A stretch of 64,000 nucleotides of DNA, taken from assembly GCA_002898275.1 (NCBI GenBank), contig BEIQ01000002.1, positions 372,001 through 436,000 on the forward strand, read 5' to 3'. Positions 1 through 8,547 of this stretch are shown piece after piece. Made by a program: the position numbers and the translations under genes. Origin of the DNA: a bacterium HR40. Its GTDB lineage: Bacteria; Pseudomonadota; Alphaproteobacteria; Geminicoccales; Geminicoccaceae. Below the pieces are notes generated by a model. The model had not been told where the DNA came from. It made no database searches and saw nothing but the letters and a program-made list of their open reading frames with translations. How positions within the stretch are numbered: position 1 is the stretch's first letter; each line of letters opens with the position of its first letter.

Positions 1-348
1 CAGCGCCTGGGCGGGGTGGAAGCACAGGGTGAGGTTGGTGGCAATGCCCTCCGCCGACAACCGCCGGCAGGCTTTGAGCCCGTCCCACGTGAGCGGCAGC
101 TTGACGCAAATGTTCCCCGCGATCTCGGCGAGTCGATGGGCCTCGCGCAGCATGCCGTCGAAATCGGTCGCCGCCACTTCCGCGCTCACCGGTCCCGGCA
201 CCAGGGCGCAGATCTCGGCCAGGACGTCGAACAACGGCCGTCCGGTCCGCGCCACCAGGGTCGGGTTGGTGGTCACCCCGTCGACGAGTCCGCTCGCCGC
301 GAGCTCCGCGATCTCGCCCACATCCGCCGTATCGACGAAAAACTGCAT
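1..348 (-). CDS. tal: Transaldolase, 3' end outside window
   Basis: Transfers a dihydroxyacetone unit between sugar phosphates in the non-oxidative pentose phosphate pathway, in the cytosol. The visible 116 residues begin [16 protein letters not shown] and contain [12 protein letters not shown] (22-33), VSAEVAATD (54-62) and [13 protein letters not shown] (82-94), with the Schiff-base lysine at K83. This is the small alphaproteobacterial transaldolase type (about 215-220 residues), so roughly the C-terminal half lies beyond the left edge. The ATG is 27 bases downstream of the hspQ stop on the same strand, so the two genes may be cotranscribed. Confusion with the closely related fructose-6-phosphate aldolase is possible, but transaldolase is more likely. 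Confidence 0.93.
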   Translation of the reverse strand, partial: MQFFVDTADVGEIAELAASGLVDGVTTNPTLVARTGRPLFDVLAEICALVPGPVSAEVAATDFDGMLREAHRLAEIAGNICVKLPLTWDGLKACRRLSAEGIATNLTLCFHPAQAL

Positions 349-375
349 GTCCGTCCCGTCGCCTCCCCGGTGCTG

Positions 376-705
376 TCAATGGCTCGTGCGCGGACGCGGA
401 ATGTAACGACCGTCGCGGCACTCGGCAAAGAATTCCCCGAGCTGCGGATGTTCGACGGGTTCGCCACTCGTGTCGGGTTGAAGGTTTTGCTCGGACACAT
501 AGGCGATGTAGTAAGAATCCTCGTTTTCCGCGAGGAGATGGTAGAAGGGCTGATCCTTGCGTGGCCGGATCTCCTCGGGGATCGATTGGTACCACTCCTC
601 CGTGTTGCTGTACACCGGATCCACGTCGAAGATCACGCCGCGAAACGGAAAGAACCGGTGGCGAACCACTTGACCGATGGCGAACTTGGCGGTGCGCTGC
701 GACAT
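376..705 (-). CDS. hspQ: Heat shock protein HspQ
   Basis: HspQ (YccV-like, once described as a hemimethylated-DNA-binding protein) is a small heat-shock-induced factor that affects protease specificity and protein turnover. The 109-residue product shows the family core: KFAIGQVVRHRFFPFRGVI near the N terminus, then DVDPVYSNTEEWYQSIP, QPFYHLLAEN and YIAYVSEQNL. Length fits the family. The open frame extends 29 codons further upstream, but homology begins at the ATG at 705, and the extra stretch is low-complexity and arginine-rich. A 6-bp inverted repeat lies 69-84 bases upstream of this start. It precedes the transaldolase gene by 27 bases. Confidence 0.93.
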   Translation of the reverse strand: MSQRTAKFAIGQVVRHRFFPFRGVIFDVDPVYSNTEEWYQSIPEEIRPRKDQPFYHLLAENEDSYYIAYVSEQNLQPDTSGEPVEHPQLGEFFAECRDGRYIPRPRTSH

Positions 706-798
706 CGTCCACCTCGCGGGAAATCGCCCCTGGCGGCCGCGCCGGGGCTCGTCCGCGCGGCGCGACCACAGCTCGCTATCGACATAGCGCAATGCCGG

Positions 799-1668
799 TT
801 AGTTTTCGACGAGGTTGCGGACGAGGCTCGAGGTGTCCCAACGGCCACCACCTGCCTGCTGGATCAGCCGGTAGAACTGGTCGACGAGGGCCGTAACCGG
901 CAATGCCGCGCCGTTCCGTCTCCCCTCCTCGAGCGCGATGCGGAGGTCCTTCCGCATCCAATCGACGGCAAAGCCGAAGTCGAACTCGCCTCTTACCATG
1001 GTCTTGAAGCGGTTGTCCATCTGCCAAGATTGCGCCGCACCCTTGGATATCACCTCGTAGACCTTGTCCGTATCGAGTCCCGCCCGTACGGCGAAGTTGA
1101 CGGCCTCCGCCAACGCCTGGAGCAATCCCGCGATGGCGATCTGGTTCACCATTTTGGTGAGCTGGCCGCTGCCTGCCGGCCCCATGAGCGCGACCATCCG
1201 CGCATAGGCGCGGATGAGCGGCTCGGCTCGGCCGAAGGCCTCGGCCTCGCCGCCGCACATCACCGTGAGCGTCCCGTTCTCCGCCCCGGACTGGCCGCCG
1301 GAAACCGGACAGTCGAGGAAATGCGCCCCTCGTTCGGCACAGGCCCGAGCGAGTTCGCGCGCCACCTCTGCCGAAGCGGTGGTGTGATCGATGAACAGCG
1401 CTCCCGGCGCGAGCCCGGCGAGGATCCCGTCTTCTCCATAGGCCACGGCGCGCAGATCGTCGTCGTCGCCGACACAGGTGCAGACGGCTTCTGCTCCGAG
1501 TGCGGCGGTACGGGGGCTGGTCGCCACCTCGCCGCCATGGAGCTGTTGCCAGCGCTCGGCCTTCGCCCGGGTGCGGTTCCAGACCCGCACGCGGTGGCCG
1601 GCACGGGCGAGATGTCCGGCCATGGGAAAACCCATGACGCCGAGACCAATGAACGCGACTTCGGCCAT
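799..1668 (-). CDS. NAD(P)-dependent beta-hydroxyacid dehydrogenase (3-hydroxyisobutyrate dehydrogenase family)
   Basis: Member of the family that includes 3-hydroxyisobutyrate dehydrogenase and tartronate semialdehyde reductase, which oxidise or reduce a beta-hydroxyacid with NAD(P). The 289 residues hold the Rossmann motif GLGVMG (8-13), the substrate-binding signature DCPVSGG (119-125) and the catalytic lysine K172 in GQLTKMVNQ, followed by the all-helical C-terminal domain. Length is typical. The substrate cannot be read from the sequence. A D-glycerate dehydrogenase gene at 6.7-7.7 kb makes tartronate semialdehyde one possibility. The gene lies upstream of hspQ on the same strand with a 93-base gap. 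Confidence 0.88.
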   Translation of the reverse strand: MAEVAFIGLGVMGFPMAGHLARAGHRVRVWNRTRAKAERWQQLHGGEVATSPRTAALGAEAVCTCVGDDDDLRAVAYGEDGILAGLAPGALFIDHTTASAEVARELARACAERGAHFLDCPVSGGQSGAENGTLTVMCGGEAEAFGRAEPLIRAYARMVALMGPAGSGQLTKMVNQIAIAGLLQALAEAVNFAVRAGLDTDKVYEVISKGAAQSWQMDNRFKTMVRGEFDFGFAVDWMRKDLRIALEEGRRNGAALPVTALVDQFYRLIQQAGGGRWDTSSLVRNLVEN

Positions 1669-1833
1669 CCTTCGTCCTTCGCTCCTCGAACCGCCATCGA
1701 CAGCGGGCGGAGACGCGACCGTCTGCCGCTGTCGGCACCGCCCATCCTGTCCGATCCCGTTCGCGGCGCGGCGTCCGTTTGCCGCGAGCCTCTCGCTCCC
1801 ACCGGCGGCTCTGCCCCGTCGCGATCCGGCCTC

Positions 1834-3282
1834 CTACACGAACCAGATCAGAGTGACGACGAGGAAGAGCGGCAAAAGAATGCTCCCCGACCACACCATG
1901 AAGCCGAAGAAGCTGGGCATGGGAGTGCCCGCTTCCTCGGCAATGGAGCGCACCATGAAATTCGGGGCGTTACCGATGTAGGTGTTGGCACCCATGAACA
2001 CGGCGCCGGCCGAAATGGCGAGCAGCGTGCTGGCGAGGGGACCGGTGAGCTGGACCGGGTCGCCTCCCGCGGTGTTGAAGAACACGAGATAGGTCGGAGC
2101 ATTGTCCAAGAAGCTGGAGAGTATACCAGTCGCCCAAAAATACATCGCATCGATCGGCGTGCCATCGGGTCGCGTCACGGCTGAAATCACCGGCGCGAGC
2201 GCCCCTTCCGTACCAGCCTTCAAGATCGCGATGGCCGGGATGATGGTGACGAAAATACCGGCAAAGAGCTTGGCCACTTCCTGGATCGGGAACCAACTGA
2301 AATCGTTGGCCTCGCGCGTCTCGAGCGGGGTCACGATCCAGGAGATGCCTGCGAGCAGCAAGAGCAGCAGGTCGCGTACGAGGTTCTGCAGCTCGACTTC
2401 GACATGGTAGATCTCGAAAACGATACCCGGTCGCCAGATCCCGCTCAACAGCACCGCCCCGACGACGCCGGCGAGCAGCAGCAGATTGTAGCCGCCGTGA
2501 ATGCGTAGACGCCCCGGCTCGACCGCTGGAGGTGCGACTCCATCGCGGGCGAGCATGAAGCGGTCGAAGACGTAGAAGACGGCGAGCAAGACCCCGCAGC
2601 AGAAGAGCCACAGGGGCAGCATGTGGACCGTCGGCCAGAAGAAGGGCACCCCTTTGAGGAAGCCCAAGAACAACGGTGGATCGCCGAGGGGCGTGAGCGA
2701 GCCGCCGATGTTGGCGACGAGGAAGATGAAAAAGACGACGACGTGCTTGCGCGACCGACGCCAGGCGTTGGCGCGCAAGAGCGGACGGATCAGCACCATG
2801 GCCGCACCCGTGGTACCCATCCAGCTCGCCAGCAACGCGCCGAGCCCGAGGATGCCGGTGTTGACCGCCGGCGTACCGCGGATCGCGCCTTCGACATAGA
2901 GGCCACCGGTGATGGTGAAGAGGGCGAAGAGCAGGATGATGAACGGGATATATTCCAACAGGGCGGTGTGCAGGAGCTGGTACAGGGTGAGCGCCGGTCC
3001 GTAGGTGGCGAGCAATGGCACCACGACGGCGAGCCCCCAGGCGGCGCTGATCTTGCCGAAGTGATGGTGCCAGAATACCGGTGCCACCAGCGGGAAGATC
3101 GCGATGGACAGCAGGATACCGGCGAACGGGACGCCCCAGAGCAGGCCGAGGGTGCTGCCGTCGAGATGGAGCTCGGCCGCCGCGGCCATTTGCGGAAGAA
3201 AGAGGGTGACAGCCCCGACGATGCCGGGAGCGACAGGCAAGCGGGGGGAACCTTCGTGGCGATGCGGCACGGTCGCGAGCAC
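1834..3282 (-). CDS. NhaD/CitT-type membrane transporter, probable sodium:proton antiporter
   Basis: A 482-residue polytopic inner-membrane protein of the ion transporter superfamily that includes NhaD and citrate carriers. About 12 hydrophobic segments run along the chain, and the duplicated architecture shows as two conserved re-entrant-type signatures: NIGGSLTPLGDPPLFLGFL in the first half, and LSSFLDNAPTYLVFFN followed by GANTYIGNAPNFMV in the second. The N terminus is a short hydrophobic stretch ending in AAAAEL that looks like a signal or first membrane segment. The start is a GTG with a purine-rich stretch just upstream, and a slightly later start is possible. Sodium/proton exchange is the usual annotation for such sequences, but substrate is inferred from family only. 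Confidence 0.85.
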   Translation of the reverse strand: MLATVPHRHEGSPRLPVAPGIVGAVTLFLPQMAAAAELHLDGSTLGLLWGVPFAGILLSIAIFPLVAPVFWHHHFGKISAAWGLAVVVPLLATYGPALTLYQLLHTALLEYIPFIILLFALFTITGGLYVEGAIRGTPAVNTGILGLGALLASWMGTTGAAMVLIRPLLRANAWRRSRKHVVVFFIFLVANIGGSLTPLGDPPLFLGFLKGVPFFWPTVHMLPLWLFCCGVLLAVFYVFDRFMLARDGVAPPAVEPGRLRIHGGYNLLLLAGVVGAVLLSGIWRPGIVFEIYHVEVELQNLVRDLLLLLLAGISWIVTPLETREANDFSWFPIQEVAKLFAGIFVTIIPAIAILKAGTEGALAPVISAVTRPDGTPIDAMYFWATGILSSFLDNAPTYLVFFNTAGGDPVQLTGPLASTLLAISAGAVFMGANTYIGNAPNFMVRSIAEEAGTPMPSFFGFMVWSGSILLPLFLVVTLIWFV

Positions 3283-3628
3283 CTCCCGGAACGCTCCTGC
3301 AGCCGCCTCGGCCGGCGGGAGCCTGCGACGGGCGTGCTTCTAGGGCGCTTGCCGCCACCTGTGAAGTCAGCCGCTGCCGGGCGGGGAGGCCGGCAGCGTT
3401 CCGGCAACCCCGTGGCATCGCGGCAACAGTGCGGGAGAGTTCGCCACACTCCCTCCGCGCCGCGCTTTATCCGATCCGTCCCTTACCAGATGATCGCCGA
3501 GATGCGATCTGACGCTGTGGTAGCGCAGAAGGGTGTGCACCCCGGGGTGTCCCGCCCAGCGGAGCTCTTGCCGGGGGATAGCCTCGACGGCTAAAACTGT
3601 CGCTACCGAAGGCAGATGGGCGCGACGC
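3283..3628. other. Divergent intergenic region, no gene seen
   Basis: About 346 bases separate the diverging transporter and glycosyltransferase genes and must hold both promoters. Short open frames here do not resemble any protein family. I could not identify convincing -35/-10 boxes, a riboswitch or a tRNA. Confidence 0.5.
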
Positions 3629-4573
3629 ATGAACCCCCGCGTGAGCATCGGCATTCCGGTGTGGAATGGCGAGAACTACCTCGCCGAAGCGATCCAGTCG
3701 GTGCTCGATCAGACCTTCGACGACTTCGAGCTGGTCGTTTGCGACAACGCCTCGACCGATCGGACTCGCGACATCCTCGCCGATTTCGCGGCGCGCGACC
3801 GGCGGGTGCGGGTGCTCGCCAATCCGCGCAATCTGGGAGCTGCTGCGAATTACAACCGCGTGTTCTCGGAAAGTCGTGGCACGTATTTCAAATGGCTTGC
3901 CCACGATGACCGAATGCACCCGCAATACCTAGAAAAAGCCGTCGCCGTTCTCGATGCACGGCCGGAGGTGGTTCTCGTCAACAGTCTCGTCGAGTACATC
4001 GACGGCGCCGGTCGCCCGATCGGCATATACGACAGCGGGCTCGCCCTTGCCGATCATCCTTCGGCGGTGCGCCGGTTCGCCAGCCTCGTGCTACGGTCCC
4101 ATTCCTGTGTCGACTTTTTCGGCCTCCTCCGCCGCCGGGCCATGTCCGGCTCGCTCCTGCACGCACCGTTCCACGGAGCCGACCGGGCGTTCCTCGCCCA
4201 GATGGCACTGCGCGGCCGATTCGCCCAGATCGCCGAGCCCCTCGTGCAGATGCGCGAGCATCCGAACCGCTACACCCGGCGGGCCCGGCGCGTCGCCGAG
4301 CGCGCGCGCTGGCACGACGCCAGCCTGAGGGGCCGTTTCGCGTTCCCGACCTGGCGGCTGTATCGTCACTATCTCTCCCTCGCGGTGCACGAACGTCTGA
4401 CACCGCAGGAGAGGGCGGGGGTGTTCGCCGTGCTCATCGCCTGGTGGGGCTGCAACTGGAACGCGGTACGGGCCATCGCCGATCTCGGAGAGGCGCTTCT
4501 GCCCGGCTTCACCGGCTTTGCCGAACACGTGAAATCTCGCCTTTTCGGCCCGGCACCGGGTCACTTTCTGTGA
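3629..4573 (+). CDS. Family 2 glycosyltransferase
   Basis: A 314-residue GT-A fold glycosyltransferase, expected to move a sugar from a nucleotide donor onto a surface polysaccharide or glycan in the cytosol or at the membrane face. The GT2 signature VSIGIPVWNGENYLAEAI lies at 5-22, followed by the nucleotide-binding DNASTD (39-44) and the metal-binding HDD (92-94) preceded by KWLA. No membrane segment is evident. The ATG at 3629 fits the family start, and the longer upstream frame has no homology. It stands alone rather than in a polysaccharide cluster. Its last 65 bases overlap the end of the convergent HExxH gene. Donor and acceptor are unknown. Confidence 0.87.
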   Translation: MNPRVSIGIPVWNGENYLAEAIQSVLDQTFDDFELVVCDNASTDRTRDILADFAARDRRVRVLANPRNLGAAANYNRVFSESRGTYFKWLAHDDRMHPQYLEKAVAVLDARPEVVLVNSLVEYIDGAGRPIGIYDSGLALADHPSAVRRFASLVLRSHSCVDFFGLLRRRAMSGSLLHAPFHGADRAFLAQMALRGRFAQIAEPLVQMREHPNRYTRRARRVAERARWHDASLRGRFAFPTWRLYRHYLSLAVHERLTPQERAGVFAVLIAWWGCNWNAVRAIADLGEALLPGFTGFAEHVKSRLFGPAPGHFL

Positions 4574-5012
4574 GCGCCGCGAGGAGACCGCGCGCATCGA
4601 CGACCACGGGCGCGACGTCGATGCGTGCCTGGGCGAGGGTGGCCAGCAAATGGCTGCGCGACAACCCGGCGAAGCGGACGAGGAGTTCCACATAGGTGCC
4701 GACGAACAAGGGACCGTGGCGGTCGGGGGCGAGACCGTGTGCGCACTCGTGCAGCACGATGGCCAGGGTGCGTGCCCAGCGCGGCAGGCGGATCACCTCG
4801 CGCGAACCGCAGGCATGGCGGCGGCCCCGCCCATCGGTCACGAGCGGCGGTTGCCAACCCGGCGCATGCGCACGCTCGGCCTCGGCGAAACGGTAGACCT
4901 CGAGGACGAGGGCGCGGCAGAAGGCGAGATCGAGCCGGCGGCCGGCCAGTGGAAAGACCACTTGGGTCTCCCAGCGGTAGACGCGGGCGCGCTGGTAATC
5001 GCGTTCACCCAC
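4509..5012 (-). CDS. HExxH-motif putative zinc metalloprotein
   Basis: A 167-residue protein resembling the small HEXXH putative metallohydrolases annotated mainly in actinobacteria. The key element is VLHECAHGL with H88, E89 and H92, and a possible third ligand H99 in PDRHGP, followed by FVGTYVELLVRF. The N terminus GERDYQRARVYRWE also fits such proteins. The start is taken as the GTG at 5012 because recognisable sequence begins there; the frame stays open to 5084. No signal peptide is visible, so it is probably cytosolic. The 3' end overlaps the convergent glycosyltransferase by 65 bases. Whether it cleaves peptides is unknown. Confidence 0.7.
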   Translation of the reverse strand: MGERDYQRARVYRWETQVVFPLAGRRLDLAFCRALVLEVYRFAEAERAHAPGWQPPLVTDGRGRRHACGSREVIRLPRWARTLAIVLHECAHGLAPDRHGPLFVGTYVELLVRFAGLSRSHLLATLAQARIDVAPVVVDARGLLAALTESDPVPGRKGEISRVRQSR

Positions 5013-5187
5013 GGCCCTACCCCCGCCGGTGCGGCGCAGGACAGGTTGCGATGCCACGCGCCCTCGGGCAGATGAGGATCGCACGCCACGGTCCCCGTCG
5101 CGGACAGCTGTCGGAATGGCAGCACCGGTGGGGATCGTGCAAGGGGCGACCGCGGCATGCGGTCGCGGCAGGAGTGGTGTGGTCCCC

Positions 5188-6054
5188 GTGCATGACGATC
5201 CGAAGGGTTATTATGCGGCACTGGGCGTCAGCCGCGAAGCCTCGGCCGACCAAATCCGCATTGCCTACCGGGCGCTCGTCCGCCGCTACCATCCCGACCA
5301 TGCGCAGGACCCCGATGCCCAGGAGCGGTTCCGCCGCATCCAGGAAGCCTACGAGGTCCTGCGCGATCCCCTGGCGCGCATGGCCTATGACCGCGAGGCG
5401 CGTCTCGCCCAGACTCCCGCCGGGAAAGCGGCTCCGGGGATCGCCCGCACCCCCCAGGGATCGCTAACCTCCCGCCGCCTTTGGTCGATCTCGGGCGCGG
5501 TCGCGCTTCTCGGGGTGCTGCTCGTCAGTGCGTGGATCTGGTCGCGCGGGAGAAACGGGACGGAACGGCCGGCGCCCGAGCTGCCGGCAGCCCTGATCCC
5601 GAGTGCCGGACCGTCCGTCGCTACCCCCTCGCCGCCATCGCCGGAAGTCACCGCAGACGGGCGCGTGCTGTTCGAGGCGAGCGTGCATTTCGCCCCCGGC
5701 TCTTTCGATCTCGACGATCGAGCGCGGATGGAACTCGCCGAAGCCCTCTCGCGCCTCGCCGTCACGCTCGACGGTCTCTCCGGGGTTGGGCGCTGGCTGG
5801 TCGTCGTCGAGACCTTCGCGCCCCGCGCCGCCTCGCAAGCGGGTGCGGCGTTCGACGACTGGGGGCTCGCGCTCGGGCGGGCAGCATCGGTCATCGACGA
5901 ACTGGTCGCTGCCGGCATGCCGGCCGACCGCCTCGCCGCCCGCCTCCACGCCGGGCTCGCACCGAAGGGCGTCCAGCCTTCCGAGCTCGCCGACGTCCGC
6001 CTCGCGCTCTTCTGCTGCGCCTCCCCCGTGTCGGACAGCAGGCCGCGGCGGTAG
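5188..6054 (+). CDS. J-domain membrane protein with OmpA-like C-terminal domain
   Basis: An unusual 288-residue architecture. Residues 5-70 form a J domain with the HPD triad at 35-37 (RYHPDHAQ), which would stimulate an Hsp70 in the cytosol. A single membrane segment follows at about 99-118. Then comes a proline-rich linker and a C-terminal region (about 160-280) that resembles OmpA/MotB domains, with VHFAPGSFDLDDRARMELAE and a later helix-rich RAASVIDELVAAGMPADRL. Topology predicts the J domain inside and the OmpA-like part in the periplasm. The start is uncertain: a GTG at 5188 fits the J domain best, while a GTG at 5179 sits closer to the AGGAG sequence. It diverges from the HExxH gene. 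Confidence 0.75.
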   Translation: MHDDPKGYYAALGVSREASADQIRIAYRALVRRYHPDHAQDPDAQERFRRIQEAYEVLRDPLARMAYDREARLAQTPAGKAAPGIARTPQGSLTSRRLWSISGAVALLGVLLVSAWIWSRGRNGTERPAPELPAALIPSAGPSVATPSPPSPEVTADGRVLFEASVHFAPGSFDLDDRARMELAEALSRLAVTLDGLSGVGRWLVVVETFAPRAASQAGAAFDDWGLALGRAASVIDELVAAGMPADRLAARLHAGLAPKGVQPSELADVRLALFCCASPVSDSRPRR

Positions 6055-6230
6055 AAGCGCGCCGCGGCCGGTCGACGGGTCTCGCAGGAAAAGGCGGCGA
6101 TCGGCCGCGCGGCGGGAGTGGGACCGCGGCACGCGATCGACGCCGGGCGCAGCCGCCGCTGCCCTTCCGCCGCGTTCGCCAATCCCCATATGCGGGGAGG
6201 GTTCACCCGATGCGTCTGCGGGAGGTCGCC

Positions 6231-6659
6231 ATGTCGTTCACCGGTCTCGATGTCTTCGATCACACCATCCAGATCACCAATCTCTGGCTCAAGGAGCTCA
6301 TGGAGAAGCTCGGCACCGAGGACCGCCATCGCGCCTATCTCGCCCTCCGTTCGGTGCTCCACGCGCTCCGGGACCGGCTCACCGTCGACGAGGCAGCCCA
6401 TCTCGGCGCCCAGCTGCCGATGCTGGTCCGCGGCCTCTACTACGAGGGCTATCACCCGGCCCACAAGCCGCTCAAGGAGCGGAGCCGAGAGGAATTCCTC
6501 GCCCACATCGTCGAGCAATTCCGCAAGGACCCCGACGTCGATCCGGAGCAGATCGCACGCGCCGTCTTCGCGCTCCTCAGCGACAAGATCACCAAGGGCG
6601 AGATTCAGGACGTCCGCCACTCGCTGCCGTCGGCGATCCGCGAGCTCTGGCCCAGCTGA
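6231..6659 (+). CDS. DUF2267 domain-containing protein
   Basis: A 142-residue all-helical protein of the DUF2267 family, whose biochemical role is unknown. Family features seen are LKELMEKLG followed by HRAYLALRSVLHALRDRL, EAAHLGAQLPMLVRGLYYEG and a C-terminal half ending KGEIQDVRHSLPSAIRELW. The ATG at 6231 is preceded by a good GGGAGG site at 5-6 bases, which fixes the start over an in-frame codon at 6210. No signal peptide or membrane segment is seen. It lies 176 bases after the J-domain fusion gene and converges with the downstream dehydrogenase. DUF2267 proteins are often found beside stress genes, which is consistent here but proves nothing. Confidence 0.85.
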   Translation: MSFTGLDVFDHTIQITNLWLKELMEKLGTEDRHRAYLALRSVLHALRDRLTVDEAAHLGAQLPMLVRGLYYEGYHPAHKPLKERSREEFLAHIVEQFRKDPDVDPEQIARAVFALLSDKITKGEIQDVRHSLPSAIRELWPS

Positions 6660-6702
6660 GAGCGCCGCGGCGGACCGCCCGCTCGTCTCGGGTGGCCGCC
6701 CC

Positions 6703-7671
6703 TCAGGTCACCGGGTTGGGCACCGGCTTGCCGGCAAAGAACGCATCGAGATTGTCGAGACAGCAGAAGCCCATGGCGTTGCGGGTCTCGATGGTGGCGC
6801 TGCCGATGTGAGGCAGGAGGAAGGCATTGTCGATCCCGAACCATTCGGGGTCGACGTTCGGTTCGTTCTGGTAGACGTCGAGCCCGACGGCGAACAGGTG
6901 ACCGGATTTCACCGCGGCGAGCAAGGCCTTTTCCTCGATGATGTTGCCGCGGGCGGTGTTCACCACTACCGCTCCCTTCGGCAGCAGGGCGATGCGCCGC
7001 GCATCGAGCAAGTTCACGTTTTCCGGCGAGCCCGGACAGTTGACAGAGAGGAACTGGCAGTGCGGTAGCATGGCGTCGAGCGTCTCATGGTACGTTGCTC
7101 CCGCTTCGAGCTCGGGAGGCAGCCGTCGCCGATTGTGGTAATGGATCCTCAGGCCGAACCCCCGAGCCCGCCGAGCCACGGCGCGGCCGATACGCCCCAT
7201 CCCGACGATGCCGAGGACGCGGTCCTGCAGGCCGAGGCCGAGGTATTGGGTCGCTCCCCAGCGCGTCCACCGGCCGGCGCGCAGGTCCCGTTGCGCCTCG
7301 TAGGCACGGCGGGCGGCACCGAGCAGACAGAGGAGGGCGATGTCCGCGGTGGCTTCGGTCAGGACTTCGGGAGTATTGGTGACGACGATGCCGCGGCGCC
7401 TGCAGGCCTCGATGTCGATGTGTTCGTAGCCGACCGAGAAGGTGGCGATGATCCGGACCCGTTCTGGCAGCCGTTCGATCAGGCTGGCCGGCCATTTCTC
7501 GGTGCCGCAGGTGAGGATCGCATCGGCCTCGCGGGCCTTCTCGAGGAGCTCCTCGGGGCCGTACGGCCGGTCGTCGGGATTGAGGATGGGTCGATAGTCG
7601 GCGAGCAGCCGCGCTTCGACCGCCTCGGGTAGCTTGCGGGTGACGAACACGACGGGCTTCGGCTCGGGCAT
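6703..7671 (-). CDS. D-2-hydroxyacid dehydrogenase, probable D-glycerate dehydrogenase
   Basis: A 322-residue NAD(P)-dependent D-isomer-specific 2-hydroxyacid dehydrogenase, likely reducing glyoxylate or hydroxypyruvate or oxidising D-glycerate in the cytosol. The dinucleotide fold carries GMGRIG (157-162). The catalytic arginine is R241 in NTARG, the glutamate E270 in VYQNEP, and the histidine H288 in LPHIGSAT. The sequence SVGYEHIDIEACRRRGI (79-95) is typical of the glycerate/glyoxylate reductase branch. Length is normal and the ATG start is unambiguous. The gene diverges from eipB. Confidence 0.9.
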   Translation of the reverse strand: MPEPKPVVFVTRKLPEAVEARLLADYRPILNPDDRPYGPEELLEKAREADAILTCGTEKWPASLIERLPERVRIIATFSVGYEHIDIEACRRRGIVVTNTPEVLTEATADIALLCLLGAARRAYEAQRDLRAGRWTRWGATQYLGLGLQDRVLGIVGMGRIGRAVARRARGFGLRIHYHNRRRLPPELEAGATYHETLDAMLPHCQFLSVNCPGSPENVNLLDARRIALLPKGAVVVNTARGNIIEEKALLAAVKSGHLFAVGLDVYQNEPNVDPEWFGIDNAFLLPHIGSATIETRNAMGFCCLDNLDAFFAGKPVPNPVT

Positions 7672-7758
7672 CGTCGATCTCCGCCGGGTGCGGGGTGGGG
7701 TTTACGGGGTCGCGTTCGCCGTGCCAAGCAGCCGCGAGAAGGAGGGAGCGAGAGGTCG

Positions 7759-8547
7759 ATGACATCCCGTCTGTGGGCAGCCGGGTTGGCCACCGCTGTG
7801 GCCTGGGGTTGTGGGTACCTGTCGGCTGCCGAGCTGCAGTCGCACCGCGCCATCTACCGTCTGTCCCTCGCCAAGCCCGCGGCCGAGAGCGGTTTTCTGG
7901 ACGTGAGCGGGGCGCTCGTCATCGAATGGCGGGAGACTTGCGAGGGCTGGCTGAGCCGCCAGCGCCTCGGCTTCGTCGCCGCCACGGGCGAGGGCGAAGG
8001 GGTGACGTACGACGTGCGTTTCTCGAGCTGGGAATCGCGCGATCGCACCCGGATTCGATTCGCCCTTCGCTCCTATGACGGCTCGCAACTGGTCGAGGAA
8101 TATCAGGGCGAGGCGGTCCTCGCTGCCCCCGGCGCCGCGGGACGGGCGCGCTACCAACGGCCGCAGGCGAGAGAAATGGAGCTGCCGGCCGGAACCATGT
8201 TCCCGACCGAGCAGATCGCCCGCCTGATCGAGGATGCCCGGGCGAGCCGGCGTCTCGTCCAATACACCGTGTTCGATGGCTCCGGGCCGCAGGCGCTCAA
8301 TACGGTGAGCGCCGTCATCGGCGAGCCTCGCGAGGTGGCGGCTGCCGACGGCACGCGTTCGCGCCGCTGGCCGGTGTCGCTCGCCTATTTCGCAGCCGAT
8401 GCCGCCACCGATTCGCCAGACTTCGAAATCGCTTTCGATCTCGACGAACGGGGTATCCTCTACGACGTCGCGCTCGACTACGGCGCCTTTTCCCTGCGCG
8501 GCGAGCTCGACCAGCTGGAGCTGCTCGAGGCCGAACGGTGCCGCTGA
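7759..8547 (+). CDS. eipB: Cell envelope integrity protein EipB (DUF1849 family)
   Basis: EipB is a periplasmic spiral beta-barrel protein conserved in Alphaproteobacteria that supports envelope integrity. This 262-residue protein has an N-terminal signal peptide ending near AAELQ (residues 23-27), then HRAIYRLSLAK, DVSGALVIEWRETCEGW, FSSWESRDRTRIRF and a characteristic MELPAGTMFPTEQI segment. The two cysteines that form the family disulfide are present as C61 and C261, the latter at the extreme C terminus. The TGA stop abuts the stop of the convergent ROK kinase gene inside the shared sequence TGATCA. Identification rests on motif pattern and length. Confidence 0.88.
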   Translation: MTSRLWAAGLATAVAWGCGYLSAAELQSHRAIYRLSLAKPAAESGFLDVSGALVIEWRETCEGWLSRQRLGFVAATGEGEGVTYDVRFSSWESRDRTRIRFALRSYDGSQLVEEYQGEAVLAAPGAAGRARYQRPQAREMELPAGTMFPTEQIARLIEDARASRRLVQYTVFDGSGPQALNTVSAVIGEPREVAAADGTRSRRWPVSLAYFAADAATDSPDFEIAFDLDERGILYDVALDYGAFSLRGELDQLELLEAERCR

